From positions 464,001 through 528,000 of the forward strand of contig JAJGOT010000201.1 of the NCBI GenBank assembly GCA_022457155.1: DNA of 64,000 bases, in the 5' to 3' direction. This DNA is from Cladopsammia gracilis (lineage: Eukaryota > Cnidaria > Anthozoa > Scleractinia > Dendrophylliidae). The notes beneath the pieces were generated by a model that was not told the origin of the DNA, ran no database searches, and worked only from the letters and a program-made list of their open reading frames with translations. Each line of letters starts with the position of its first letter. The first letter of the stretch is position 1. A program made the position numbers and the translations under genes. This document shows, piece by piece, positions 7,830 through 17,790 of the stretch.

Positions 7830-9584
7830 CAGTGATTGGGAGCGTGATGTACCTTTCTTAGGGGTTAACCGCACCCTGATCCAATAAGTTTGAGTACATG
7901 CATCCCCAGACTCTGGAAGTGATACACTGTATCTAACAGGAAGTCACAAGAAGATGCTACATATTGCATTGATCTCTTCAGTCATCACTTCAAACGTCTT
8001 TCAAGTTGTCATCTGTGGCAAATAGGTAACTGCTCACTTAATGGAGGTCAAATTACAGTAATCCCCCCCCCACCCTAATCATTATTTGCACTCAAAAATT
8101 ATAACATTTGTTACAGTTACAATTGTTTTATTTGAATACCAGAAATATGTACTGATTACATGGTATTTTGTAATACGGTGGCCAGTGTTTGTTATTGGTG
8201 GTCAGCGGATGGTTGCCAGGTGAGATTCTTGGGGAATGGAATCTATTTAAAATGTATATTTTTTCCGAAAAATTTCATTTTCCCAGTCTCATGTGATGAC
8301 AATCCGCTGACCAAGTTGTCCGACTTGCCTTTGAGTATGAATTTGGAAGGTTAATGACTGTCATTCCTTACATGCAATTAATACTGTGGAATGAATAAGG
8401 CCAAATCTAGATTATATTTAGGATGGATCATATTGTACAGAATTTCATCCTTGTCATTATTTCAGTATGAAATAATGATTTTCAGTGTTTTTGAAGAGAA
8501 TGTACAAAAGCTTGTTGAATCTAATCCAAATTAAGGTAAATCAAGGTTTTATTTTTTGTTGTTGAAAAGCATCACCTTGTTAGTTTACAGTTAAGTCTTA
8601 ACAAAAGGTTGGCTAAAATTAATTTTGTGAATTGCAGAATCATAAAATATGTTTTTTTAAATTTGAAGTTGAATATAATCCTGGAGTTCTTATATTGAAA
8701 GCAGTTTAATTTTGTGTACGTTGAACAATCTTTTTCTCTTGATGAGATGAGTTATCGAGATTTAACTGTATCTTTTTTTGTCACTTACCTGCCAGAAGTG
8801 GTTAGGATGTAAAGAGTAGCAACACTAGCTAAACTAAAAATCTATGAAGTCTATTTGGAAAAATTATGTTATGTGGATTTTTGTGATAGTCACTTACCTT
8901 CACAATAAAAAATATTTGGTATTTAGAGACTGTGTGCTATGTGAGATTTAAATAGAAAGATGTATTTATGAAATGCAGACGGTTAATGTGAACGCAAACT
9001 AATGGCGCTGCTGATAGTGATGTGCAGTGATTTCAGCTAGTTGTTGTAATCGTTCTTCTTCTCTGAGCCTCTTTTGTAATTGCTTGCTTTTACCTATCAT
9101 CTGCAATCTTTGAAAGGACAATGGCGTAGAGCGTACTCTAGAGAGTGCAACAAAACTACATCCTGCAGCTCTTTCTGCTTTTCCGAGGTCAATAACCACT
9201 CTAGACAATGTTTGTCCTTGCGACTTGTGAATTGTCATTGCATACCGTAACCGAAGTGGCAGTTGCTGTCTTGACAATCGCTGCCCTTCAGTCTCCCATT
9301 CAAATAAGTGTGGTGTATTGGGACAATCTGAGGGTGTGTGTGCAGAAAAGATGGTCCTGTGTAGTGCTGAAAGTCAACCAGTGCTGCAATAGGCAAACAT
9401 GGGGGAGGGCGTTCAGGATGAAAGATGAGGTCATGTACAACACCTGATGCACCATTACACAGTCCAACTTCCTGCCAAAGGTTGCAGGTTAGCATCACAG
9501 CTGCTCCTCGTGCGAGAAATATGACTGACTCAAGACCTCCAGCATCATCTGATGTGGCGGCCTTTGCATTTCTGCCTGAATGAA
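7830..9584 (-). mobile_element. Truncated Helitron 3' fragment (copy A)
   Basis: The sequence matches 20113-21866 of the longer Helitron almost base for base, from the terminal CAGTGATTGGG to the codons just before the Pif1 helicase C-terminal motifs, then departs after TGAATGAA at 9584. It contains about 1.17 kb of 3' non-coding DNA and the helicase C-terminus. The left edge touches the Polinton palindrome. Confidence 0.85.
8999..9584 (-). pseudogene. Helitron helicase C-terminal fragment (copy A)
   Basis: It encodes the last ~195 residues of a Pif1-type helicase: [26 protein letters not shown] and FVALSRVRS (superfamily 1B motifs V and VI region). One G is missing near 9313 relative to the other copies, which splits it into two frames. 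There is no N-terminal half, so it is non-functional. Confidence 0.85.
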
Positions 9585-9943
9585 GACCAGTACTATACCC
9601 AGTCTTAAACCCCAGGGAAGGGACTCCCTGGATGGGGGAGCTTGTCAAAAATTTTTAAAAAAACACCCTAAAGGAATAAGAATCTTTTCTTACGATGGTC
9701 AAGCGGTACCAGTCTACAAATTTTTACTCCTAAAAGGTTTGACAAGCACCCCCGTCATTTTTATATGGGAGTTTCCACTGTCTAAAACTGCAGATAATAT
9801 ATGTTCATCTTACTCATGTGGTAAATTTTTATAAGGTATATATCATTCACAAAAGTCTATTGCAAACTTTTCAATCATAGTACATGTAAATCATTCAAAA
9901 GGTCACACAACAGTGAAATTGGTTTGAAATGAAAATGCTGTAC

Positions 9944-10148
9944 CTGAATCAGTAAAGTATTCTGAAATGCTTTTTGACTTCGTTGTAGAATTTTTGCTCA
10001 AGGCTGTTGCATCTTCTTTATCCGTTCCAGAAACTTCCACTTCTTCATTATGCAGAGGTTGTTCTTTTGAGTGAGGGTTGTTAGCTGCCTGGTGATTCTA
10101 CTAAAGTCTGTTCTAAACCAACTTCTGGTGATCCAGCACTGGAAAGCT
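9944..10148 (-). pseudogene. Possible host exon fragment (copy A)
   Basis: On the minus strand a polypyrimidine tract (CTGTTTTTTTTTAG) precedes an open Ser/Glu-rich stretch that ends at a good donor (GATTCAG/GTACAG). Copy A has lost two bases (CT) near 10092 relative to copy B, breaking the frame. The peptide (for example KSISEYFTDS) is not recognised. See the copy B entry. Confidence 0.35.
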
Positions 10149-10702
10149 CTAAAAAAAAACAGAACTGTAACTGAGATACATTTACATGATCCATATCGTT
10201 CTTGCTTGGGTGGCCAGAGATTATCTGGAGACTCTGTTATGTGGACAAACAACACTTCACATGGAGAAATGCCTCTTCAATACTCCAAATTAAAGGAGAC
10301 TTAAGCGACAACATGCAAGACAATGTTAAAAACGTGGGAAAAGGTTTTTATATTAAAAGCGACATTTCGTCAATCTGTCTCGTTGGAAACTCGATGATAG
10401 CTTTCTTGAAGATCCGAAATATGCACAGATGATAAACAGCGTAAATTGCAATTAGCTTAATAAATTTCAAGAAATTTTTAGACAAAATGGTATTATGGGA
10501 TTTAATTAAAGCCAGCCGTGTGTCCGTGCGTAAGTGTGAGCGTTGCGCAGGACTAGCTCGCGAGCGCGTGTGACGTCGCAAAACATGTGCATATGACGTT
10601 ACACAACATCCAGGATCTCAGCAATTTTGAAACCAAAGCGAGGCTTTGTTTTTTGGGCAGCTAAACGGCCGATGTCACGTCAGCTGCAGTAAACACTCTA
10701 AC

Positions 10703-10703
<1 letters not shown>

Positions 10704-10734
<31 letters not shown>

Positions 10735-11140
10735 TAAACTTTGTCAAAAGGCCTGGATCACTCACAGAGCAAGCTCCACTACGATGTCCAGAAAAGAAAA
10801 AAAGAAAACTTGTGATACAAATACTAACAAAATACTGACAATAATGACAATACTTTAGAAACAGCTAGATAAAAAAGGCAATAAGAAAAAAAAAAGAATG
10901 GGAGGACATTGATTAAAAAAATCAACAACATACGATCAAGCAAGCTGTTCAATGGCCGACTAGAGTGGCACCTTATACACACTCTCTTGAAGGTCTGCGG
11001 GGTGTCGACATCATAAACAGACTCAGTGAGATACATGTAGTGATTTAAAATAAACTTTCTTAAAGTGCGCTACTGAACAGTCAATGTTCAGGAGGTGGGT
11101 TGGTAGAGTATTCCAGATTCTTGGGGCTCTACAGTAAAAA
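10704..11140 (-). mobile_element. 5'-truncated LINE 3' end with (TTTA)n tail (copy A)
   Basis: Reading the minus strand, about 11137-11030 encodes APRIWNTLPTHLLNIDCS and FKKVYFKSL, the usual C-terminal tail of non-LTR retrotransposon ORF2, ending in a stop. About 300 bp downstream lies a (TAAA)n tail, seen as TTTA repeats at 10704-10735. A microsatellite tail is typical of CR1/L2/RTE-like LINEs. Nothing upstream of the tail motif is preserved. Confidence 0.6.
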
Positions 11141-11940
11141 CTCTTCTCTTCTTAGTCACCTATTTTTTTAGTCAAACTTTTCAACATTATTTTTGTCCAG
11201 ATTCTATGCAACCTGGTTATTTTCTACCAAAATGCAAAGTTCAAAAATGGCTAAGACACGCTAAGTATGTATGACTAGCTATTGCAGCCAGCTTTGTAGG
11301 TCAACCATCATCTTGGTTGGATGAGAAAGTCCTGAGTATAAATGAGCCTTCTTCAATTTGGGTCAGCTGACTCACCACTACAAAAACAATCGTTATTTTG
11401 GTGGCCATTTTGAGGTCCTGTAGTTCAAGAAGCATTTGGTCTGAGTGCTCTATGTTTAAAATAAAGATTTTGCTTACTTAAGTTACACTCCTGTGAGCAG
11501 GAAGCGACAAGATTACATTTGATCGTGCTCAACTTTGTGAGGCGGCGTGCAGTGCCTGTCAATTGAAGTGGCACTCTGATTGGCTAACTTTTAAAACAGT
11601 TTGTCGGGTGCTCACGGTAGGGCACATCGCACCGTAAACAAAATCATTAAAATGATGATCAAACAACAACAAAATTGCAAAATATTGAATATGGTTGATG
11701 TTCTGCATTGTCCACATAAGCGTATTCAGCTTATGAGGGAGAGTCACGGGGAGACGCCATATAATGTAGTCGCGTAAAAGAGCTCCGTGTCAGGGCAACT
11801 CAAAACTGGAAATATTCCTTATTTTCATGGAAAAAAGCCCTTTTCCAGCACAGTAAAACGCAAAAACAGAAGCAGTTCTTCAAATTCTTCAGGTTTGGGT
11901 TCGCCGGCGGATATAACGTGTAGAGAGTCCAAGTGCTAGC

Positions 11941-12420
11941 ATGGATGAACGTTTAATGAGAAAATTGACTCTGTGTTGCCAAACTGAACAAACTGGAAGA
12001 AATTAACTCAAATCTTAATGGTATTGTCGCCAACGTCAAGAGCTTAGAAGTCAAGGTAACCTCCATATGCGTCGAACTTCAGCATACAAAGGATAAACAG
12101 AAATCGCAGGACGGCAAGATTAATGCGATTGAACTAAGCGCTCAGTTAAACGATAACAGATTGGAGACTGTCAAAGCTACTGTTGCCAGAGTCAAGCAAG
12201 ATTCATCGAGCTCCTCTGAGCAAATGGAAAAGAAGCTGCTCTGTTTGAAAACCTATAGTAGGCGAGAGAATTTTAAAATTGCTGGAATACCAGAACAAGG
12301 GCAACCTATATAGAGAGGATGGAAGACACACGAGGCGTGCTGATAGACTTTCTTCAAAAACAACTGAGGATAGAAAAGCCAGAACTGATAGAATTTCAAC
12401 GCATCCATCATTTATTGCCG
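11941..12420 (+). pseudogene. LINE ORF1-like fragment (copy A)
   Basis: An open stretch from about 11980 to a stop near 12311 encodes a Lys/Glu/Asn-rich coiled coil followed by LKTYSRRENFKIAGIPEQ, the start of the RRM of L1/Tx1-type ORF1 proteins. After a frame change, about 12318-12411 continues with EDTRGVLIDFLQKQL and EFQRIHH, which is the expected next part. The fragment then ends. It is probably the same element as the RT piece at 17220, separated by later insertions. Confidence 0.7.
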
Positions 12421-13635
12421 TCTCGTTAATGAGTTAGAACGACAGGTTAATAAAAAAGAAGAATCTTGATAGTGAGGGGGGGGGGGGGGTGTAAAATCGA
12501 ATATTCAATTTTTTCGAAGAGTACATACGCGACAAATATTTTATGTACAATGCAATAATGTCATTTTATTCCGCGAGACATTTAGTTATTGGAGCAACGG
12601 ATGAACAGGGATGAACTTCACTTTACAGTAGAACAGAAAGTGGAGTCTTGCTAAATAAAGAACGTAAAGGCAACGGTATGAAGGCTTTAAAAGTCATTTG
12701 CCGGTGACTGCAGAAGTGGTTAGAACTAGTGCAGGCTCATCAACGGTTTTTGACTGTGAAATGAGTGCTTGTTAGTGAATGTTATAAATAGCATTGTTAT
12801 GATCATCTACTGGTGCATTTGTAGGACATAAATAGGAAATATTCATAGGATAAATTTTTTCTTTTGATTTTACATCAATAAATACCGTATCTTTATTTTT
12901 TTTTCAGTTGTGTCTTAATAGTATTAAGTCTGTCAGGTTGTAGTGCACAGTAGTGAAAACCTCTATTCACTGATAACTTGAATGTCGTGTGTAAAATGTA
13001 CTGCCTCTAATATGGAAAGCAGCTTTCCCAGTTGGAGCTGTTTTCAAAACTTTAATATCATCTGGATTTTCTCCTGCAATACTATTGAAATATCTGACTG
13101 ATGAGTGCTTCATATGGCAATGATTCAAAATTTAAAAACCGACAGAACAAAAGCCAAATCCATACTCTTGCATAATCAAACCGAAAGATTTTTAGTTAGC
13201 TTAATCGGCAAAATCTTACCTTTCTAACATACTATTACATAATCATGACACCTCAACATTTAATACCCATTTAAAATTGAAATAACTCTTTCATAAATCA
13301 AACCGTAATAGCAATGATTCAGTATTCCAATGACTACTAAAAAAGGGACATTGACGTTAATTGTGCGCAAAAGTAAATCCAATGTATAATGCAATCAAAT
13401 TAGGTCCCTCCACATATGCCGAATCTAATATAAATGAGCAACAACAATATATTTTGCCAGGAGCCATAGTCACCGAAAGAAACCGTGAGCGTTGGCCCCA
13501 CACATGCAAAGCCATATTAAAGACGTCTTGAGCTATTTTTCGCAGAAATTGCGCCACCATTGACGCAATGAGAGCGCCTGCACCTACTACCTTACAATGC
13601 AAACGTTCCAGTTTCTTTGCAATTTGGTTGGACCA
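12421..13635. other. Non-coding stretch with a G14 run (copy A)
   Basis: A run of about 14 G lies at 12476-12489. The rest is A+T-rich with no recognisable gene. A 93-codon minus-strand ORF (13357-13638) has no family features. The equivalent is 40905-42119 in copy B. Confidence 0.6.
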
Positions 13636-14052
13636 CATTTAGTACAACAAGACACAAATATGCGACGAGAGAGGCATGAAAATAGAACGCTTTTTATTTC
13701 CAATTTGACAGCGTTGTCTGATAAATGACCACAACTGGCTTCTCATTGGCTAAAATTAATTGCCGACTCGCTTAAGCTACCTGCTTTCGTGCCTTAAATT
13801 TAACGAGTGTTTATTTAATAACTTTAAGCGAGTTGAAAAGCAACTCTTTTCACGAAATTTCCGGTTGTCACTCGCTAATCGACCACATCTAGTACAACAA
13901 GACGCAAATATGCGACGAGAGAGGCATGAAATAGAAAGCGTGCTTTATTTCCGATTTGACAGCCTTGTCGGATAAATGACCACAACTGGCTTCTCATTGG
14001 CTAAAATTAATTGCCGACTAGCTTAAGCTACCTGCTTTCCTGCCTTAAATTT
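13636..14052. repeat. Tandem ~245-bp repeat, first cluster (copy A)
   Basis: Two units share AAATATGCGACGAGAGAGGC, CAACTGGCTTCTCATTGGCT and GCCGACTCGCTTAAGCTACC about 245 bp apart. The second unit is interrupted at 14053 by a TIR element and resumes at 15676 (AAGCAACTTTTCACGAGATT) up to about 15783. The copy B equivalent starts near 42120. Confidence 0.85.
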
Positions 14053-15675
14053 GGTATAGTCTAAAATCTGGACTGGACTCTGGACCCTGGACCCTGGACC
14101 CTGGACTCTGGACTCTGGACTCTGGACTCTGGACTCTGGACTCTGGACTCTGGACTCTGGACTCTGGACTCCAGATTAAAAAAATTAAAATGAAATCAAA
14201 ACTTAACAAAATCAACAAATTAAAATTTAATCAAAATTGAAAAAAATCAAAATAAAATTGAAAAACATAAAAATGAAAATTAAATTGTGCATCGCGTGTT
14301 CTCCATTATTATCCTTGTCTCCGTCGCGGCCGTGTAATAGTGTCGTCACGCAACGCTCTTCAGCTGCGAGGAGACTACGATCATCCTTGCGTGGCACATT
14401 TGACATTTCCTTTTTACATGAATGTACTCATTTCCTGTCCTGTATAGCATTCCTATCGCGTGTGGTCAGATATCCTTGAACTTGCAAAAAAAAGCTGCTC
14501 TCGTCCATAATGGGTACACTTTTCCGTTAGCAAACACTTTTCAGTTTTTCAGAAGAGTTTTTCATATTCTAGTGTTTCATCTATTTTAGAAGCAAGGAAA
14601 CCTCAGAAAAATATCAGAAAGGAAAATCGGAAGCGTGACTCCTTTATCTTGCGTTTTATCAGCGCGGTACCTTTGCCTCGAGTGAAAAACAATTCCCCTC
14701 ACGCATCTTGGAGGTTATCGTGGATCCGTGATCACACGTGTTGGGCGGTTGTCATATAGATAGCTTCTTTCCAAATAGAAATATTCTTCTTGAAAGCGCT
14801 TATTTGCTGTAATAGCTCGAAATGTCAAAAAAGTTATATTCAGAAGTTGTAAGGATAATCGTAGTCTCCTTGCAGCCGAGGAGCGTTGCGTGACGACACT
14901 ATATACGGCCGCGACGGAGACAAGGACAAAAAATAACACGCGATGCGCAATTTAATATATATTCTCCTGACTGACTTCAATGCATTTTTTAATGTCAGTT
15001 CTGAGAATCTCCTGGTTGATCATTAGAGTTTTCTCTTTACACTTTTTAGTAAGAAAGGGACCCTTCGACGCTCGAAACATTACCCTCGCCGCTCTCGACC
15101 CTCGACACTGTTGTATCAGTATGGTAAAAGCCGATAACAACTGATATCTTTTGGCGTTTAGGTATCTCCGCCCCCTAACAAGGCCGCAATATGAAAATCT
15201 TTAACCATTCCTTGGCATCGTTTTCATAACTTGCAGTAATTCACCGTGTTATATTTTTTAGAAGTGACAATCCCCCGTGTCTGTTGCTAGCTTTACATCG
15301 CCTTTTTTATTGTCATTACATCTTTTTAGCAATACATGGGTGGGAACAGAAACGTAGAGATAAGATTGCACACGCTATTTACTAAGGCTACTCTCTGTTA
15401 AACGTCTGTGCAAACTATCCTAAACAGAATTAACGTTCTTAGTCATGCTTTTCGGTGTAACCGAAAGAACTTCTTTGGAAGGTTAAAAGCAGACGATGCA
15501 GAGATCTAAACACAGTGCATTCTAGAAATTCTTGAACGGTTGATATTGATATAAGTTTTTTTTTAATTTTTTAATATGTTATTTTTAATTTTTTTTCTTT
15601 TTAATGTTTTTTTAATCTGGGGTCCAGAGTCCAGAGTCTAGAGTCCAGGGTCCAGTCCAGATTTAAGACTATGCC
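14053..15675. mobile_element. Non-autonomous TIR element with TCTGGAC minisatellite ends (copy A)
   Basis: The ends are inverted: GGTATAGTCTAAAATCTGGA at left, and the complement of the right end reads GGCATAGTCTTAAATCTGGA. Each terminus continues into TCTGGAC/CCTGGAC heptamer repeats (about 14072-14170 and 15620-15655), in inverted orientation. CTTAAATTT flanks both sides, a target duplication of 8-9 bp, which suggests a hAT- or Mutator-type mover. The element has no coding capacity and interrupts a 245-bp repeat unit. Confidence 0.82.
14281..14954. mobile_element. Nested foldback element with ~105-bp arms (copy A)
   Basis: The arms at 14281-14388 and 14851-14954 are inverted copies sharing GCATCGCGTGTT, CCTTGTCTCCGTCGCGGCCG, GTGTCGTCACGCAACGCTC and GGAGACTACGAT, with a ~460-bp middle. 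It sits wholly inside the 14053-15675 element. It has no coding content, so it is MITE-like. Confidence 0.82.
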
Positions 15676-15783
15676 CTTAAATTTAAGCAACTTTTCACGA
15701 GATTTCCGGTTGTCACTCGCTAAGCGACTTAACTTTAATATATTTTAAAACATCGATCATTCATATATTCCAAAGGGCCCGGT

Positions 15784-16814
15784 CTGTTAAATGTTGTTTG
15801 ATGTTTAATATTTTTCTTGTAATTTAATCAGATGTGGATCGGCTGAAATATCTCTGTTTTCCGTTTTTCGATTAGTGGTACGTCTGTTAGCGTTAAGTGG
15901 CAGTCCCGCTAAAAGCGATCCGCTCGATTTCGCGACCAAAAATAGTTTTCCTTTATTTTTTGCTGGTCAAAAGGCTTTGGTACACATGTTTGAAATACAC
16001 ATTTTTTTTTTTCAAATTCTTTATTTTCTCCCTGCTACAAGCAAGAAACGAATTCAGGCCGTCTCGGCCCCTTCAACGGTACTATAAGAAGCAAGGGCTG
16101 ACAACTGCGTAAAAAAAGTAACGCAACAATGGCATGATTGAGACCAAACCGAAAGTTTAAATGCAACTGTGGATAGGTATTTCGCCGTTATTGCGGATCG
16201 TCAGCACAGTGTAGCAACAAGTTCGAGTAACCAGCCTGACTGAGTTAGCACTTTCAATAATGTCCACTTGGTTTTAAACTCCGGATATGACCTCAAGATG
16301 GTATGTCTGTCCACGTGCACAGCTTATGCCATACACAATGAACAAAACATTTGAGAAAATCATGCCACTGTTGCAAAACTATCTGCCAAAGAGAACATGG
16401 CCAAACCATGTGAAAAAACTGACGCAACATAACGGATGTTTCTACGTAACGCGCCTCTCAAAAACCATCAATTTTAGTCTCCCGATCACCATCGAAACCC
16501 GGGGTGGGGGGGGGGGGGGGGGGGGGCTCCCATATGAAAGGGGCGGGTCGTCTCGCTTAGGGGTGTAAATTTCGGATTTTGGTCTCGCTTAGGGTGTTCT
16601 GGGCAAAACGCCATTATATTTCATTTACATTTAGGGACTGCCAATCACATGGGCGAATTAAATGCTTGTTAAAGGAAAGATTTAACGCAGTTGTATGTTG
16701 TTATCGATATCGATGTGAAATGTTTCAGAAAGTGAAGCGGACATTGATTTTTCTTCTGTGGAGAGTTGAAAAAAAAATGGATGTATAAGTTAATGTTATA
16801 CATGAATGGATTAT
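15784..16814. other. Non-coding stretch with a G21 run (copy A)
   Basis: No gene is recognised. A run of 21 G lies at 16506-16526; it is 23 long at 44993-45015 in copy B. ORFs at 15875 and 16287 are unsupported. The copy B equivalent is 44270-45304. Confidence 0.6.
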
Positions 16815-17210
16815 TGAGCTGACTCGCTTAACTTTAAGTTGGAAAAGCAACTCTTTTTACGAGATTTCTGGTTGTCACTCGCTAAGCGACCACATCTAGT
16901 ACACTGACAAGACACAAATATGCGACGAGAGAGGCATGAAGATAGAACGCGTGTTTTACTTCCGATTTGACAGCCTTGTCGGATAAATGACCACAATTGG
17001 CTTCTCATTGACTAAAATTAATTGCCGACTCGCTTAAGCTACCTGCTTTCGTGCCTTAAATTTAACGAGAGTTCAATTCAATTGAGCTGACTCGATTAAC
17101 TTTAAGCGACTTGGAAAAGCAACTCTGTTTACGAGATTTCCGGTTGTCACTCGCTAAGCAACTTCACTTATATTTTAAAACATCGATCATTCATATATTC
17201 CATAGCGAAC
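16815..17210. repeat. Tandem ~245-bp repeat, second cluster (copy A)
   Basis: Further units of the repeat at 13636 include the shared tail ATCGATCATTCATATATTCC, which also ends the first cluster (15750-15770). The two clusters therefore derive from one larger repeated block about 3 kb apart. The copy B equivalent is about 45305-45700. Confidence 0.8.
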
Positions 17211-17219
17211 AATCAATCC

Positions 17220-17790
17220 TAGATAAGAAACAATCTGTCAGACGATGAGATCATAGGATCAATCAGGCAAATCGCGGGGGAGCCGATAGATTTCTGGTTG
17301 AACTTTATCGTCGCTTCTGGGGTCTATTAAGTCACGATTTACTAAATTACTCTTTTAAACACGGATTAATCTCTGACACACAACGTCAAGGAATTATCCG
17401 CCTGCTTTACAAGAAGAACGACAAGTTAGACTTGAAAAACTGGCAACCAATTTCTCTGTTAAACACAGATTATAAAATTTGTACTAAGGTAATCAAACAT
17501 GCGGGATTCCTGACCGCAGTATTTTTAAAAACCTTTTTCTGATCCGGGATACAATCGACTATGTAAACCATAAACAGCTTTCGGCTGCTTTCATTGTCTG
17601 GATCAGGAAAAGGCTTTCGACCGGGTTAATCACGGCTTTTTGCAACGCGGTTTAGAGCGCTTTAATTTCGGCCACAATTAATTTCCGGCGCTGGGTTAAC
17701 ATTGTTTACACCAATACTACCTCGTGCGTTATAAACAATGGATGGCTCTCGTCGGCCTTTTCGCTCGAACGGCGAGTTAGACAAGTATGT
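17220..17790 (+). pseudogene. LINE reverse transcriptase fragment (copy A)
   Basis: Decayed L1/Tx1-type RT shows as peptides in shifting frames: IIRLLYKKNDKLDLKNWQPI with SLLNTDYKI (fingers motif), QEKAFDRVNH (palm motif A with the catalytic Asp) and SAFSLERRVRQ, which normally precedes the second palm motif. Several stops and frame changes are present. The fragment ends before the YxDD motif. Its orientation matches the ORF1-like fragment at 11941. Confidence 0.8.

Larger units (their letters stand above)
9585..11940. other. Intergenic stretch with only decayed fragments (copy A)
   Basis: Apart from the putative exon (9944-10148) and the LINE 3' end (10704-11140), I see no coding frame with family features. 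Short ORFs such as those at 10071, 10202 and 11559 show no motif, codon bias or conservation beyond the duplication. The same holds for 38066-40420 in copy B. Confidence 0.6.

Noticed and set aside
8160..8354. 64-codon ORF present four times (8160, 20442, 36643, 48933)
   Set aside because: It is in the Helitron 3' non-coding region on the strand opposite to the gene; copies are there because the Helitron end is repeated, not through selection.
9998..10255. 85-codon minus-strand ORF over the exon-like block of copy A
   Set aside because: Shifted by the two-base loss near 10092; copy B shows a different and splice-bounded frame.
13357..13638. 93-codon minus-strand ORF (also 41841-42122)
   Set aside because: No motif; overlaps the edge of the 245-bp repeat; its presence in both copies only reflects the duplication.
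14070..14165. Regular TCTGGAC repeats considered as a CRISPR-like array
   Set aside because: No spacers between units; eukaryotic context; the array is a minisatellite at a TIR.
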